Assembly (NCBI GenBank): GCA_021907015.1
Contig: CP091064.1
Coordinates: 1,364,001 to 1,428,000 of the forward strand
DNA from: Pectobacterium sp. PL152
GTDB lineage: Bacteria > Pseudomonadota > Gammaproteobacteria > Enterobacterales > Enterobacteriaceae
Direction: 5' to 3'
Length of the DNA: 64,000 bases
Made by a program: the position numbers and the translations under genes. The notes under the pieces are model-generated. The model had not been told where the DNA came from and did no database searches. It saw only the letters and a list, made by a program, of their open reading frames with translations. This document shows positions 9,269 through 18,799 of this stretch, piece by piece (the first letter of the stretch is position 1; each line of letters opens with the position of its first letter).

Positions 9269-10258
9269 ATGAAAATGAATCTTCTGAAACAGACGTTGCT
9301 ACCCGTGGTTTTGCTGATGGGTTCGCCCCTTATCGCCGAGGCAGAATCGGTGCCTCAACTGAGAACGCAGGCGCCGGGTTATTACCGCATGATGCTAGGT
9401 CAGTTTGAAATTACCGCCCTTTCTGACGGTACAGTCACCATCCCACTGGATAAGTTGCTCACCCATATTTCCCACGAGGAAATGCTGCACCTGCTGGCGC
9501 AAAAGAATCTCCAGCCACAGGTTGAAACCTCGATTAATGCGTACCTCATTAATACGGGTAAACAGCTGATACTGGTCGATACAGGGGCCGGGCCGCTATT
9601 CGGCAAACAAGGAGGGAAATTACCCGATAATCTGCGCGCTGCGGGCTACCCACCCGAGAAGATCGATACCGTTTTGCTGACCCATATTCATGCCGACCAT
9701 TCCGGCGGCGTCTCGCGTGACAGCAAGCTAGTTTTCCCAAATGCCACCGTTTACGTTAATCAGAAAGATGTGGATTTCTGGCTCAATCCGACTAATAGCA
9801 ATCAGGTACGGGATAGCGAGAAGCACACGTTCGGGCAGTCTGAAGATGCATTACAACCCGTGCTTGCCGCCAAGCGACTGAAAACCTTCGCCGGTAAACA
9901 GCAACTTTTTCCGGGCATTACCGCCGTACCAGCACCGGGACATACGCCGGGGCACAACCTTTATCAGATCGAAAGTGACGGTCAAAAACTGACGCTATGG
10001 GGCGATACGATCCATGCAGAAGCCGTACAATTTCCTCGCCCCATGACCACGATCGATTTCGATCGCAATATGGATGAAGCTGCGGAGGCTCGCTTACAGA
10101 TTCTGGCCGAAGCGGCACAGAATAATGAATGGATTGGTGCGGCGCACATTTCCTTTCCCGGTTTAGGCCAGGTTAAAGCCGTGTATGATGCTAACGGTAA
10201 ACCAAACGGCTATCGCTGGCTCCCTGCGAATTACAGTATGGCGGGGCTCAAAAACTAA
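9269..10258 (+). CDS. Second secreted MBL-fold hydrolase, methyl parathion hydrolase-like
   Basis: About 330 residues from the ATG at 9269, which opens a signal peptide (LLKQTLLPVVLLMGSPLIAEAES); an upstream in-frame ATG at 9239 would spoil it. The mature part begins like its paralogue (GYYRMMLGQFEITALSDGT) and has the metal motif THIHADHSGG near residue 138, HTPGHNL and LWGDTIHAE. It belongs to the same periplasmic binuclear hydrolase group as the gene at 7239. It is followed after 8 bases by a dehydrogenase gene, so the two are likely co-transcribed, and is divergent from a LysR gene. The pair probably arose by duplication. Substrate unknown. Confidence 0.85.
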   Translation: MKMNLLKQTLLPVVLLMGSPLIAEAESVPQLRTQAPGYYRMMLGQFEITALSDGTVTIPLDKLLTHISHEEMLHLLAQKNLQPQVETSINAYLINTGKQLILVDTGAGPLFGKQGGKLPDNLRAAGYPPEKIDTVLLTHIHADHSGGVSRDSKLVFPNATVYVNQKDVDFWLNPTNSNQVRDSEKHTFGQSEDALQPVLAAKRLKTFAGKQQLFPGITAVPAPGHTPGHNLYQIESDGQKLTLWGDTIHAEAVQFPRPMTTIDFDRNMDEAAEARLQILAEAAQNNEWIGAAHISFPGLGQVKAVYDANGKPNGYRWLPANYSMAGLKN

Positions 10259-10266
10259 GGGGCAGA

Positions 10267-11013
10267 ATGGAATTCATTACGTTGATCACTGGCGGTTCGC
10301 GCGGCATTGGCCGCGCAACGGCGTGCTATCTGGCCGGAAAAGGCCACAAGATTTGTATCGGCTACCGCACCCAGCAGGACAGTGCGTATAGCGTTCTCGA
10401 CGAGATTCGCGCTAACGGTGGGACGGCCATCGCTGTTCAAGTCGATATCGCCGATGAAGAGCAGGTCATTGAGCTTTTCAAGCGAACAGATAAAGAACTT
10501 GGATGCCTCACGGGTCTGGTGAATAACGCTGCGATACTTAAACCCCAAGCCACCATTGAGCAGCTTGATGCCGTGCGGCTTAACGCTATTTTTGCCACGA
10601 ATACCGTGGGCAGTTTCCTCTGTGCCCGGGAAGCGGTCAAGCGTATGGCATTCCGCCATGGCGGAAAAGGTGGAGCTATCGTCAACGTGTCATCCGCAGC
10701 CGCCCGGCTGGGTTCGCCACACGAATATATCGACTATGCGGCATCAAAAGGCGCACTCGATACGCTGACTATTGGCTTATCGCTGGAGGTCGCCGACCAA
10801 GGTATCCGAGTGAACGCCGTGCGACCGGGTTTTATTTATACCGATATGCATGCTGACGGCGGCGAACCGGCAAGAGTCGATCGCATCAAGCATTCACTCC
10901 CCCATGAAACGGGGCGGCCACCCGATGGAAGTCGCTCAGGCAATAGTTGGCTGTTATCGGAAGAAGCCTCTTACGTCACTGGGAATTTTATTGACCTGGC
11001 AGGCGGGAAATAA
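10267..11013 (+). CDS. SDR-family oxidoreductase, YgfF-like; double indel near the end
   Basis: Short-chain dehydrogenase of 248 residues: NAD(P)-binding TGGSRGIG near residue 8, NNAA near 87, catalytic Ser in NVSSAAARLG and YxxxK in YAASKGA, and PGFIYTDMHA, matching E. coli YgfF and sugar-alcohol dehydrogenases. Between about 10899 and 10946 the frame is wrong: an extra C in a C5 run and a missing T restore the expected PMKRGGHPMEVAQAIVWLL when corrected, after which the original frame resumes through ASYVTGNFIDLAGGK. It starts 8 bases after the hydrolase gene, so it is likely in its operon and may act on the alcohol that the hydrolase releases (inference). Confidence 0.85.
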   Translation: MEFITLITGGSRGIGRATACYLAGKGHKICIGYRTQQDSAYSVLDEIRANGGTAIAVQVDIADEEQVIELFKRTDKELGCLTGLVNNAAILKPQATIEQLDAVRLNAIFATNTVGSFLCAREAVKRMAFRHGGKGGAIVNVSSAAARLGSPHEYIDYAASKGALDTLTIGLSLEVADQGIRVNAVRPGFIYTDMHADGGEPARVDRIKHSLPHETGRPPDGSRSGNSWLLSEEASYVTGNFIDLAGGK

Positions 11014-11069
11014 AGCATTCCTTCTACCTTCACAAGGTTCTTATACACAAATGCTGCGAGTTATTATGG

Positions 11070-11290
11070 GTTTTGCCGTTATCTGGCGTAAAAATTATGC
11101 AGCGGTGGGACTGGCCGCCGAGTGAGCGACAGGACGTCGCGAAAGCCAGTGCCGCGTCGGGAACGCGTCACTGGCGGCTCGACTAGCGGTCAGGAACACC
11201 GATGGAACCGCGCAGCGGCATAATTTAGCCGGAAGCCTGGGTTCGCAGGGCGGCGGCGACTGAGCGCCCTGCGTCGGGCGCGTATACGGT
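11070..11290 (-). repeat. Copy C of a ~220-bp dispersed intergenic repeat
   Basis: Read on the minus strand this stretch lines up with copies at 25600-25815 and 32455-32680. Shared blocks are CGCCCGAC, CCCAGGCTT, ATTATGCCGC, GACGCGTTCCC-ACGCGGC and GCATAATTTTTACGCC. It fills most of the gap between the SDR gene and rhiN and has no open frame of interest. Family unknown to me. Confidence 0.65.
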
Positions 11291-11381
11291 ATCGCATATG
11301 AATAGCGACGGTGTGGCGCACGAAACTGCCTCTTAGCCAGCATAGCCAATATGACTGAGAGGCAACTCTCACATGAACCTG

Positions 11382-12527
11382 TTACAGATACACTCGCAGG
11401 TATTCCGCCAGACACAGGATCGCCATGGCCTGGCCGTACGGCATGGAGGTCAGGGCAATGTTGCGGTAGAAATCCAGATCGTTGCCCATCGCCGTGCCGA
11501 ATGACACCTGCGTTAGTTCACCGTCCTCATTAACGTGATTAATCACGCCGCGTATCGCTTTCTCCGCCACTTCAGCGTAGCTCGGGTCGACGTAGCGCTT
11601 GCGCACTGCTTTCAAAATACCGTAGGCAAAACCGGCGGTTGCCGAGCTTTCGAGGTACGAGTTCGGATCGTCAATCAGCGTGTGCCACAGGCCACTGTCA
11701 TCCTGATATTTCGCCAATGCTGCAATCTGGCTTTCCAACACCTGCAACAGGAAGCGACGCGTCGCGTTGTTTTCCGGCAGATCCAGCAGTTCGATAAACT
11801 CAGGAATCACGATCGTCAACCAGCTGTTACCACGCGCCCAGCGCGCTTTCGCGTAGTTGTGCTGCCCCTCGAACGTCCAGCCGTGGAACCACAGACCGCT
11901 TTCGCGATCCATCAGATATTGCACATGCAGCAGGAACTGATATGTGGCTTCTTCCACAAACTCCGGCCGGTTTAACAGCTTGCCGATTTTCGCCAGCGGC
12001 AGCACGCTCATCATCAGCGTGTCATCCCATAGCTGCTGGTGGTTTTCATTGTTATAAACAATGTGCTGCAAACCCTGCTTGTCCGTGCGCGGCATTTCAT
12101 ACATCACCCACTCCGCCCAGCGCTCCAGATACGGCAACCAGCGCGCATCGCCCGTTTCTTCATAGCGATAAGCCAGCGTCAGGAACGGGCATACGGTGTT
12201 TACGTTCTTCGTCGGCGTACCTTCAGCCAAACGCGCAGTAAACCAGTCGTCGATAATGGCGCGCATCTGCTCGTCGCCCGTTTGCTGGTAATACTGGTAA
12301 ATCCCATACAGCCCGATGCCGTGCGTCCATTCCCAGCCCGCCCAACCTTTGGTATCAATCACCCGACCATCGTCCAGCCGTAACAAGAACTCACCGGTTT
12401 TATCCTCAATATTCACCAGATTGTCGGTGATACGGCAAATCAGCGCCTTCAGACCTTCACGGGAGATGAAGCGCTCCGGCTGACGTAAAAGCGGGCTATG
12501 TTTTACACTGAATACGGTCATAGTCAT
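11382..12527 (-). CDS. rhiN: Unsaturated rhamnogalacturonyl hydrolase RhiN (GH105)
   Basis: 381-residue (alpha/alpha)6-barrel protein of glycoside hydrolase family 105, which removes the unsaturated uronic acid from the non-reducing end of rhamnogalacturonan oligomers made by lyases. Family features: WAGWEWTHGIGLYG near residue 60, the catalytic Asp in QLWDDTLMM near 150, WARGNSWL near 220 and YLESSATAGFAYG. No signal peptide, so cytoplasmic. It follows the GPH transporter rhiT by 37 bases on the same strand, the rhiTN operon known in Dickeya, where it is controlled by RhaS. Confidence 0.85.
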   Translation of the reverse strand: MTMTVFSVKHSPLLRQPERFISREGLKALICRITDNLVNIEDKTGEFLLRLDDGRVIDTKGWAGWEWTHGIGLYGIYQYYQQTGDEQMRAIIDDWFTARLAEGTPTKNVNTVCPFLTLAYRYEETGDARWLPYLERWAEWVMYEMPRTDKQGLQHIVYNNENHQQLWDDTLMMSVLPLAKIGKLLNRPEFVEEATYQFLLHVQYLMDRESGLWFHGWTFEGQHNYAKARWARGNSWLTIVIPEFIELLDLPENNATRRFLLQVLESQIAALAKYQDDSGLWHTLIDDPNSYLESSATAGFAYGILKAVRKRYVDPSYAEVAEKAIRGVINHVNEDGELTQVSFGTAMGNDLDFYRNIALTSMPYGQAMAILCLAEYLRVYL

Positions 12528-12564
12528 TCATCCAATTGAGTTATCAGTTAACAGTTCAATACAG

Positions 12565-14124
12565 TTACGACTGCGTGGCGTGCGTGACCGGCTTGTCGCC
12601 TTTATGGCGGTTCAGGTAGCCGATGTTGTTGTTGCCCCACAGCGATTCATACGGCATACCAGCCAGCATTTCGACCGTTGCCCGCGCCTGCGGCGTAATC
12701 TTTTCCGGTACAGGGCGTCCGGCTTCGCGCATTTTCAGCGTTTCTTCCCGCAGCACGCTGTGCGTTTGCAGATTGAGTTTAAAGCGCAGAGAAACCAGGA
12801 AACCCAGTGCCAGCACGCCCACGGTGCCAACGCTCAAAATCATCAGAATCGTGTGGCTGACGCCCGGTGCCTGTACGCTCTGCCCGGATACAAAGCCGGA
12901 TAGCTGCAATACCACACCCACCAGCATCACCGCCCCCGCCTGAGAGGCTTTGCGAGTCAGCGTCATAATCCCGGCGAAGATCCCTTCGCGACGCTGTGCG
13001 GTGATCACTTCATCCACGTCGGCGATGTAAGTGTAGGTATTCCACGGCACGTAGTTGATCCCGCCGCGCCCGATACCCGCCAGCGCAGAAATCAGCAACA
13101 GCAGAGAGAAGGTATCATGCAGGCCGCTGTACCACAGAACCGCGTAGGAGAAGGCGCTCAGGCCGAACAGGCACACGACTAAACGGTAAGACGGCGCGGG
13201 CCCAAAACGGATACATAGCGGAATCATGCCAATCACCGCGATGAATTGCAGAATCGCCATCGTTCCCATCAGGTTAGACGCCATCGTTGGGCTCTGCATC
13301 AGCACAAAGACCACGTAGTACGTGAACACGGCGTTAAACACGTCCTGAGCGATATACCCACCCAGATACATACCCAGATGCTGGCGGAAAATACGAATGC
13401 GCAGCGTTGAGAGCAGTTCGACGTTCAGCCGTTTCAGGCTTTGGCCTAACGTCAGAGACTGACGTTCTTTCTCCGCCCGTAGCGATGCTTCCGACATCTG
13501 ATCCCGCGGGCGTTCCCAGGTAAAGAAATAGACCAACGTCAGCACCAGCGCACAGATAATGGAGAACACCAGACTCGAGTAGAAGAAAGAAACAGCGTTA
13601 TCTTTGCCAAAGTAGCCCAGCAGGATACCCGGCAGAAACGCGGCTAAAATGGCAGACAGCTGCGCCAGCGCGATGCGTGCGCCGGAGAACTTGGTTTTCT
13701 GTTTGAAATCGTCGGTCATTTCCGGCACCAGCGTTTCATACGGCACCAGCACCATGGTGTAGACGATATCGAACAGCAGGTACGTCAGCAGATAGTACCA
13801 ATAGCCCATGTCCCCAACCCACATGAAGCTGTAGCTGAACACACAGGGAATACCGAGCAGAATAAAGAACTTACGGCGTCCAAAGCGTTTGCCCAGCCAG
13901 GTGGAACCGAAGTTATCGGTCAGGAAGCCCATCAGCGGACTGACGACGGCATCGAGCACGCGTGCCATCGCAAAAATAAAAGTGGCCTCAATCGGCGTCA
14001 GGCCACAGAACGTAGTGTAAAAATAGAGTAACCAGGCGGCCGTCAGCGCCGTTGTACCAGCACCAAGAAAGTCTCCTGAACCGTAGGCTAAATAGTTAGC
14101 CAAACCGATCTTACGCGTTTTCAT
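12565..14124 (-). CDS. rhiT: Rhamnogalacturonide:cation symporter RhiT (GPH family)
   Basis: About 519 residues with some twelve hydrophobic segments and the GPH (glycoside-pentoside-hexuronide) signature near the N-terminus: SGDFLGAG, ARVLDAVVSPLMGFLTDN, GKRFGRRKFF. It imports short rhamnogalacturonan fragments for RhiN, encoded next. I chose the ATG at 14124 (MKTRKIGLANYL) with GGAAGG six bases upstream; the frame remains open far upstream, to 14589, but that overlaps the LysR gene and has no family match. The 300-base leader before it suggests its own promoter. Confidence 0.85.
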   Translation of the reverse strand: MKTRKIGLANYLAYGSGDFLGAGTTALTAAWLLYFYTTFCGLTPIEATFIFAMARVLDAVVSPLMGFLTDNFGSTWLGKRFGRRKFFILLGIPCVFSYSFMWVGDMGYWYYLLTYLLFDIVYTMVLVPYETLVPEMTDDFKQKTKFSGARIALAQLSAILAAFLPGILLGYFGKDNAVSFFYSSLVFSIICALVLTLVYFFTWERPRDQMSEASLRAEKERQSLTLGQSLKRLNVELLSTLRIRIFRQHLGMYLGGYIAQDVFNAVFTYYVVFVLMQSPTMASNLMGTMAILQFIAVIGMIPLCIRFGPAPSYRLVVCLFGLSAFSYAVLWYSGLHDTFSLLLLISALAGIGRGGINYVPWNTYTYIADVDEVITAQRREGIFAGIMTLTRKASQAGAVMLVGVVLQLSGFVSGQSVQAPGVSHTILMILSVGTVGVLALGFLVSLRFKLNLQTHSVLREETLKMREAGRPVPEKITPQARATVEMLAGMPYESLWGNNNIGYLNRHKGDKPVTHATQS

Positions 14125-14426
14125 CGCCATCCTTCCCCGAACATTTTTAATTATGAAGGTGTCACGCTGATACGGTAGCGCCCGGCGATCGTGAAAACCT
14201 TTGCGCTTTTGCCACCACGCGCCCCGCGCTGGCAGCACAGGGAAGATCGGTGCGATCCGCGTCAAAGATTTTATAAAAAGCCATTTTAACTGAACGAAAC
14301 CCGCAGTTCGTTTATGGCGATCACAGGATGAAAGAAGGGAAGTCAGGAGGAAGACAGACAGTGTCGTCAACGGACGCTGCCTCGTGACACCTTGAAAAAT
14401 AGTGCTTTCTGTAGCAGAGAATGGCG
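14125..14426 (-). other. 302-base leader upstream of rhiT
   Basis: Lies between the LysR stop (14427) and rhiT, both on the minus strand. It holds a TATAAA candidate -10 element around 14270 on the minus strand. The RhaS and CRP sites expected for a rhiTN operon could be here, but I could not identify one with confidence. No terminator for the LysR gene was obvious. Confidence 0.3.
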
Positions 14427-15317
14427 TTATTCCGCGTGCTGTAATCGCCACAGGAAGGTCTGCCGCGCATGGGCTAAACGCGGCTGGCGCAGCGCGCCCG
14501 GCACCCAGGCCAGATAGTAATCCAGCTGTGTAGTACCGACGGGGGGCGGGATAATCGCAAGTTTCCCGGCATCCAGCAGATCCTGACATAAATACACCGG
14601 CATGACCGTCCAGCCAAATCCGCTGGTCAGCACGCGACGCAGCGCACGCAGATCCTGGCTCACCACGGCAGGCACCAACCCCTTATCCTCCATACGGTTC
14701 TTCTTCAGCCAGTGATCAATCAGGGGAAGCTCAAGGTCATACGCCAGCATCGCTTCCTGCGCCAGCGCCTGTGGCAAGTCACCGGCCTGCAATAGCCGTT
14801 CGACAATCGCAGGTGCCGCCACCGCCTGTAGCGTCGCACTCTTCAACAGATCGCTTTTCAGCCGCTTATCCGTCACCGGGTGCGCCGTTATGCCCAAATC
14901 ACAGTGTCCTTCCAGCAGCATCTGTTTAATCAAATCACCGTCGCCGGTATGCATATGCACCCGCACGCCCGCCTCAAGCAGCGGCAATAGCTGCTCAGAC
15001 ACCACTTCCGCCATGAAATCCGCATGGCCAATGATATGCAGCGTCCCCGCGACGTCCATTGACCTCGCTCGGGCGGAGGCCAGTGCCGCCTCGGCTTCAT
15101 CAAGCTTATCGCCCAGATCCGCCGCTAAATCGTCTGCCGCCGATGTTGGCGTCACGCCGTTCGCCTGACGTTCAAAGAGACGCCGCCCCACCGCCACCTC
15201 CAGCCCGGCAATGTGCTGCGACACCGCTGGCTGAGTCAGATTCAGCGCGCGCGATGCGCCGCTAATCGAACGCTGCCGATAGACTTCCACAAATGTGCGT
15301 AGACGGATGAGTGACAT
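14427..15317 (-). CDS. LysR-family transcriptional regulator
   Basis: 296 residues with an N-terminal helix-turn-helix (MSLIRLRTFVEVYRQ, SISGASRALNLTQPAVSQH) and a substrate-binding domain. It is divergent from the aldehyde dehydrogenase gene (start 15487) with 170 bases between, so it most likely controls that gene and the DJ-1-like gene behind it rather than rhiT. The shared region is AT-rich around 15345-15375, a likely operator/promoter zone. The inducer is not evident; an aromatic or other toxic aldehyde is a guess from the target. Confidence 0.85.
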   Translation of the reverse strand: MSLIRLRTFVEVYRQRSISGASRALNLTQPAVSQHIAGLEVAVGRRLFERQANGVTPTSAADDLAADLGDKLDEAEAALASARARSMDVAGTLHIIGHADFMAEVVSEQLLPLLEAGVRVHMHTGDGDLIKQMLLEGHCDLGITAHPVTDKRLKSDLLKSATLQAVAAPAIVERLLQAGDLPQALAQEAMLAYDLELPLIDHWLKKNRMEDKGLVPAVVSQDLRALRRVLTSGFGWTVMPVYLCQDLLDAGKLAIIPPPVGTTQLDYYLAWVPGALRQPRLAHARQTFLWRLQHAE

Positions 15318-15486
15318 ACGAGACCTATAGAGACTGAGATATAAAATTATTTATACCCCTCGAATAATAATCTTGTTGGCGGACGGATCAACCCCTGCCG
15401 TATCCTTTATCCCATCCTAAGTGACCCGGAAATCCCGGCTAACTTTCTGTTTTCTCTGGTACTCGACGAATAAAAGAGGACACAAC

Positions 15487-16905
15487 ATGTCGACACAACA
15501 ATCCAAAAAGGATTTACAAGCCATCCTGAATACGATGAAGCGTGCTCACATTGCATCTGGCCCCGCCGATGCCGCACGGCGTAAAGATCGCTTACAGCGC
15601 AGCATCAATTTGATTCGTGAAAACCACATCGCGCTTGCACAGGCCATGAGTGAAGATTTCGGCCATCGTAGCCTATATCACTCCTTCGCCGCTGATGTCG
15701 GCACTACGTTGAAGATGCTACAGAACGCCATCGACAACGTTGATCGTTGGATGCAGCCAGAACCGGTTGATGAACCCGCTCCCGGCATGCAGGCGTGGAT
15801 TCAGCATCAGCCTCTGGGCGTAATTGGCGTCATCAGCCCGTGGAACTTCCCAGTGAACCTGTCATTTGGTCCGCTGGCTGACATTTTTGCTGCCGGTAAT
15901 ACCGCGATTCTGAAACCGTCAGAACTCACACCGCGTACGTCTGAACTGCTGGCGGAACTGATTGCCCACTATTTCGACCCGCTGGAATTGGCTGTGGTAC
16001 TGGGTGATGCGGAAATCGGTCAGGCATTCAGCGAGCTGCCGTTCGATCATCTGGTCTTCACCGGCAGCACTGCCGTGGGGAAACACGTGATGCGCGCGGC
16101 GGCAGAGAATCTGGTGCCGGTCACGCTAGAATTGGGTGGAAAATCACCAGTCGTGATCGATAGCAGCGCAGATATCACCGAAGCGGCTGCGCGTACGTTG
16201 ACGGTGAAAACCTTCAACGCCGGACAAATCTGCCTGTCACCGGACTACGTTCTGCTGCCCGAAGGTCAGGAGCAGGCATTCCGCGATGCCGCGAAAGCCT
16301 TTATGCAGAAAAGTTTCCCGACGTTACAGGCGAACCCGGATTACACGTCTATCATTGCTGACAGACATTACGAGCGCCTGATTCGTATTCTGAAAGAGGC
16401 TGAACAGCAAGGCGCAACCGTCGTCAGTCTGGCACCGGAAGGCGAAGCCCCCTACGATGCTAAAAGCCGCAAAATTGCGCCACATCTGGTGTTCGGCGTC
16501 CATGACGATATGACGATCATGCAGGAAGAAATTTTTGGCCCGCTGCTGCCGGTTAAAACCTATCAGACAGCAGAAGAACCGATTCACTACATCAATGCGC
16601 ATCCACGCCCGCTGGCAGCGTATCTGTTCAGCAACGATGACGCTATGCAGCAGCACTTCGCTGCCAGAACGACATCAGGCGCGCTGGTCATCAACGATGT
16701 GATGACACACGTGTCTATCGACACGCTCCCGTTCGGCGGTGTTGGCGCATCCGGCATCGGTGCCTACCACGGCGTCCACGGATTCCGCCGCTTCAGCCAT
16801 GCCAAACCGATTGTCATACAGAGTGAAGATGGCGCGTCTAACCTGACGTTGCGTGCGCCTTACCATGAGAAACAAGACGCGATTGCCGCCGCCCTCAAAG
16901 GGTAA
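15487..16905 (+). CDS. NAD(P)-dependent aldehyde dehydrogenase, coniferyl aldehyde dehydrogenase-like
   Basis: 472 residues from the ATG at 15487, which follows AAGAGGACACAAC; the frame is open to 15421 without support. It is an ALDH-superfamily enzyme: PWNFPVNLSFGPLADIFAAG near residue 120, FTGSTAVGKHVM, the general-base Glu in TLELGGKSPV near 217, catalytic Cys in NAGQICLSPDY near 251, and a hydrophobic Phe-rich end. The overall type is that of coniferyl aldehyde dehydrogenases (short, with an LSPDYVL segment), which oxidise aromatic aldehydes to acids. In a plant pathogen, defence against lignin-derived aldehydes is a reasonable role. Next gene follows after 44 bases. Confidence 0.85.
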   Translation: MSTQQSKKDLQAILNTMKRAHIASGPADAARRKDRLQRSINLIRENHIALAQAMSEDFGHRSLYHSFAADVGTTLKMLQNAIDNVDRWMQPEPVDEPAPGMQAWIQHQPLGVIGVISPWNFPVNLSFGPLADIFAAGNTAILKPSELTPRTSELLAELIAHYFDPLELAVVLGDAEIGQAFSELPFDHLVFTGSTAVGKHVMRAAAENLVPVTLELGGKSPVVIDSSADITEAAARTLTVKTFNAGQICLSPDYVLLPEGQEQAFRDAAKAFMQKSFPTLQANPDYTSIIADRHYERLIRILKEAEQQGATVVSLAPEGEAPYDAKSRKIAPHLVFGVHDDMTIMQEEIFGPLLPVKTYQTAEEPIHYINAHPRPLAAYLFSNDDAMQQHFAARTTSGALVINDVMTHVSIDTLPFGGVGASGIGAYHGVHGFRRFSHAKPIVIQSEDGASNLTLRAPYHEKQDAIAAALKG

Positions 16906-16949
16906 TCGGCAGCGATTCACCGGCTCATCCTGCAACCATAGAGAGAAAA

Positions 16950-17630
16950 ATGATGAAAATTTTAATGGTACTGACTTCTCACGACAAACTGGGCAACACC
17001 GGCAATAAAACCGGCTTTTGGCTGGAAGAGTTTGCTGCCCCTTATTACACCTTTAAAGATGCAGGCGCAGAGCTGGTGCTCACCTCCCCTGCTGGCGGCC
17101 AGCCGCCTCTCGACCCGAAAAGCGATCTGGCCGATTTTCAAACCGAGCTGACGCATCGTTTTAAAGCAGACTCTGCCGCACAGCAGGAACTGGCCAATAC
17201 GGTAAAACTCGATACCATCAGCGAACAGGATTTCGATGCCGTTTTCTATCCTGGCGGTCACGGCCCGCTGTGGGATCTGGCGGAATCACCGGTCTCTATC
17301 GCGCTCATCGAAGCCTTTGTTCGCGCCAACAAGCCGACCGGGTTTGTCTGCCACGCACCGGGCGTACTGATTCATGTGAAAGCAGAAAATGGCGATGCCC
17401 TGATTAAAGGCCGCAAAGTGACGGGCTTCACCAACGGTGAAGAAGAAGCGGTTCAATTGACGGACGTGGTGCCCTTCCTGATTGAAGATGAATTCAAGAA
17501 ACTGGGTGGGCTATACGAAAAAGGCCCAGACTGGGCACCGTACCTCGTTGAAGACGGCAAGTTGATCACCGGTCAGAACCCGGCAAGCTCGGAAGTCGTT
17601 GCTAAAGCGATTCTTAAGCAACTGGCTTAA
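16950..17630 (+). CDS. DJ-1/PfpI-family protein, type 1 glutamine amidotransferase fold
   Basis: 226 residues, cytoplasmic. The nucleophile elbow VCHAPG near residue 133 with the upstream acidic FYPGGHGPLWDL identifies the family of glyoxalase III, deglycase and chaperone-like proteins (Hsp31/YDR533C-like branch, from GFWLEEFAAPYYTF). It is likely co-transcribed with the aldehyde dehydrogenase, fitting a joint role in aldehyde or methylglyoxal detoxification. GAGAGAAAA precedes two adjacent ATG codons (16950, 16953); either could be used. Confidence 0.85.
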   Translation: MMKILMVLTSHDKLGNTGNKTGFWLEEFAAPYYTFKDAGAELVLTSPAGGQPPLDPKSDLADFQTELTHRFKADSAAQQELANTVKLDTISEQDFDAVFYPGGHGPLWDLAESPVSIALIEAFVRANKPTGFVCHAPGVLIHVKAENGDALIKGRKVTGFTNGEEEAVQLTDVVPFLIEDEFKKLGGLYEKGPDWAPYLVEDGKLITGQNPASSEVVAKAILKQLA

Positions 17631-17660
17631 CCCGCGCTATACCCTCATTTGTCTGTGTCT

Positions 17661-17699
17661 AAAAAACAGGGCCGCATCATAACGCTGATGCGGCCCTGT
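17661..17699. terminator. Bidirectional Rho-independent terminator
   Basis: A 14-bp perfect stem (ACAGGGCCGCATCA with its complement, loop of six) at 17666-17699 between convergent genes. The A6 run at its left becomes a U-tract for the minus-strand binding-protein operon; the plus-strand tail is weaker (CATTAAAT). Confidence 0.85.
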
Positions 17700-17719
17700 C
17701 ATTAAATAATCCACCTCGG

Positions 17720-18794
17720 TTAAGGTGGGGACAAAATTGAATCCACCTGCTGTGCGGTTAAATCGATACCGTAAAAACGCTGATAAAAATCATGCGTCTC
17801 TTTTGCCATATCAATGTACTGCATCTGCTGTGGGTACAGCGTTTTTGCCAACCAAAGAAATTGCAGTGCCTGCTCCGACGTTTCCCGACACCACCAGAAC
17901 ATGCCCAGCGGGTTCGCATAAACACGCCCCTGTTTTACCGCCCGTAGCTGCTGCCACTGCGCATCCTGACGGATCGCCTTCGCATCCTCAGCCCGCATCG
18001 TAATAATCACATCAGGATCGGCCTGAAAAACCTGTTCGAGCGATACGGGTGCGGTTGTCACTCCAGCACCGCTAAACCACGGTTCCGCCACGTTGATCGC
18101 GCCGCCCAGATCCATCCAGTCCTGATTCAACGAGGGGCGTCCCGATGTCGTTAACGGATCGCCAACCGCATGGTAGACCTTTACACGCTGCTGCGGCGGA
18201 ATGCGCTGGACAACCTCCGTCACGCGCCTGACGTTGTCCTGATAGTAGGCGGCGAAATCCTGTGCCCGACGCGATGCTTCCGGCCCCAGAATCTCACCGG
18301 TAATCAGCGTGCGTTCGACCATCGCTGCCAGCGAGTTGTAGCGAAGCGGTACGATGGCAATACCGGCTTTATTCAGCGCTTCGGCTTCCGCAACTGGCAC
18401 GCTGTCCGACACGAAAAAACCTGAGCACGGCGTGCGATCAGCGCCTCGGTATTAATTCCCATGCTTCCGCTCTGGGAAACCAGCGAAGCCTGCGTAATAG
18501 ACGGCACAAACTGGCGGAATAACGGCATATCGCGCACCAGCTTCGTCGTACCGACAATACGATCGCCATAGCCGAGCATCGCCAGTATCGAGTTTTGCGC
18601 ATTCCATGAGGTGGCAACTCGCTCAACCGTCGCGGGCACCGTCACCGTGCGATCGCCGTAATAGTGAATCGTCCGCTGCGCGGGTTCAGGCGTTTCCGCC
18701 TGAACCTGATGCACGCCGGAAAAACTCACCGCCAGCAGCACTAACGCATTGAGTAAATACTCGCGATAGCGCGTGGTAGGTTACGTTTCTGCAT
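17720..18794 (-). CDS. Periplasmic iron-siderophore binding protein of an ABC transporter, frameshifted
   Basis: Substrate-binding protein of the FecB/BtuF type (RVATSWNAQNSILAMLGYGD, later INVAEPW and DPDVIITMRAEDAKAI). The start at 18794 (GTGAG upstream) lies 5 bases after the TonB-receptor stop, so the two genes form an operon. Three pieces must be joined: an indel near 18750 links the start to ALVLLAVSFSG (signal peptide ending QVQAE), and a T6 run near 18412 needs one more T to read VFFVSDSVPVAEAEAL. Its partner permease and ATPase are not in the window. It probably hands the ligand of the receptor to a shared ABC importer. Confidence 0.75.
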
Positions 18795-18799
18795 CACAC

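Noticed and set aside
7239-10258. The two metallo-hydrolases as AiiA-type quorum-quenching lactonases
   Set aside because: The HxHxDH motif is shared by the whole superfamily; signal peptides and family-specific ends fit the methyl parathion hydrolase group better. Lactonase activity is still possible but not shown.
14124-14589. A long N-terminal extension of RhiT
   Set aside because: It overlaps the LysR gene, has no resemblance to GPH transporters and lacks a ribosome site; the ATG at 14124 fits.
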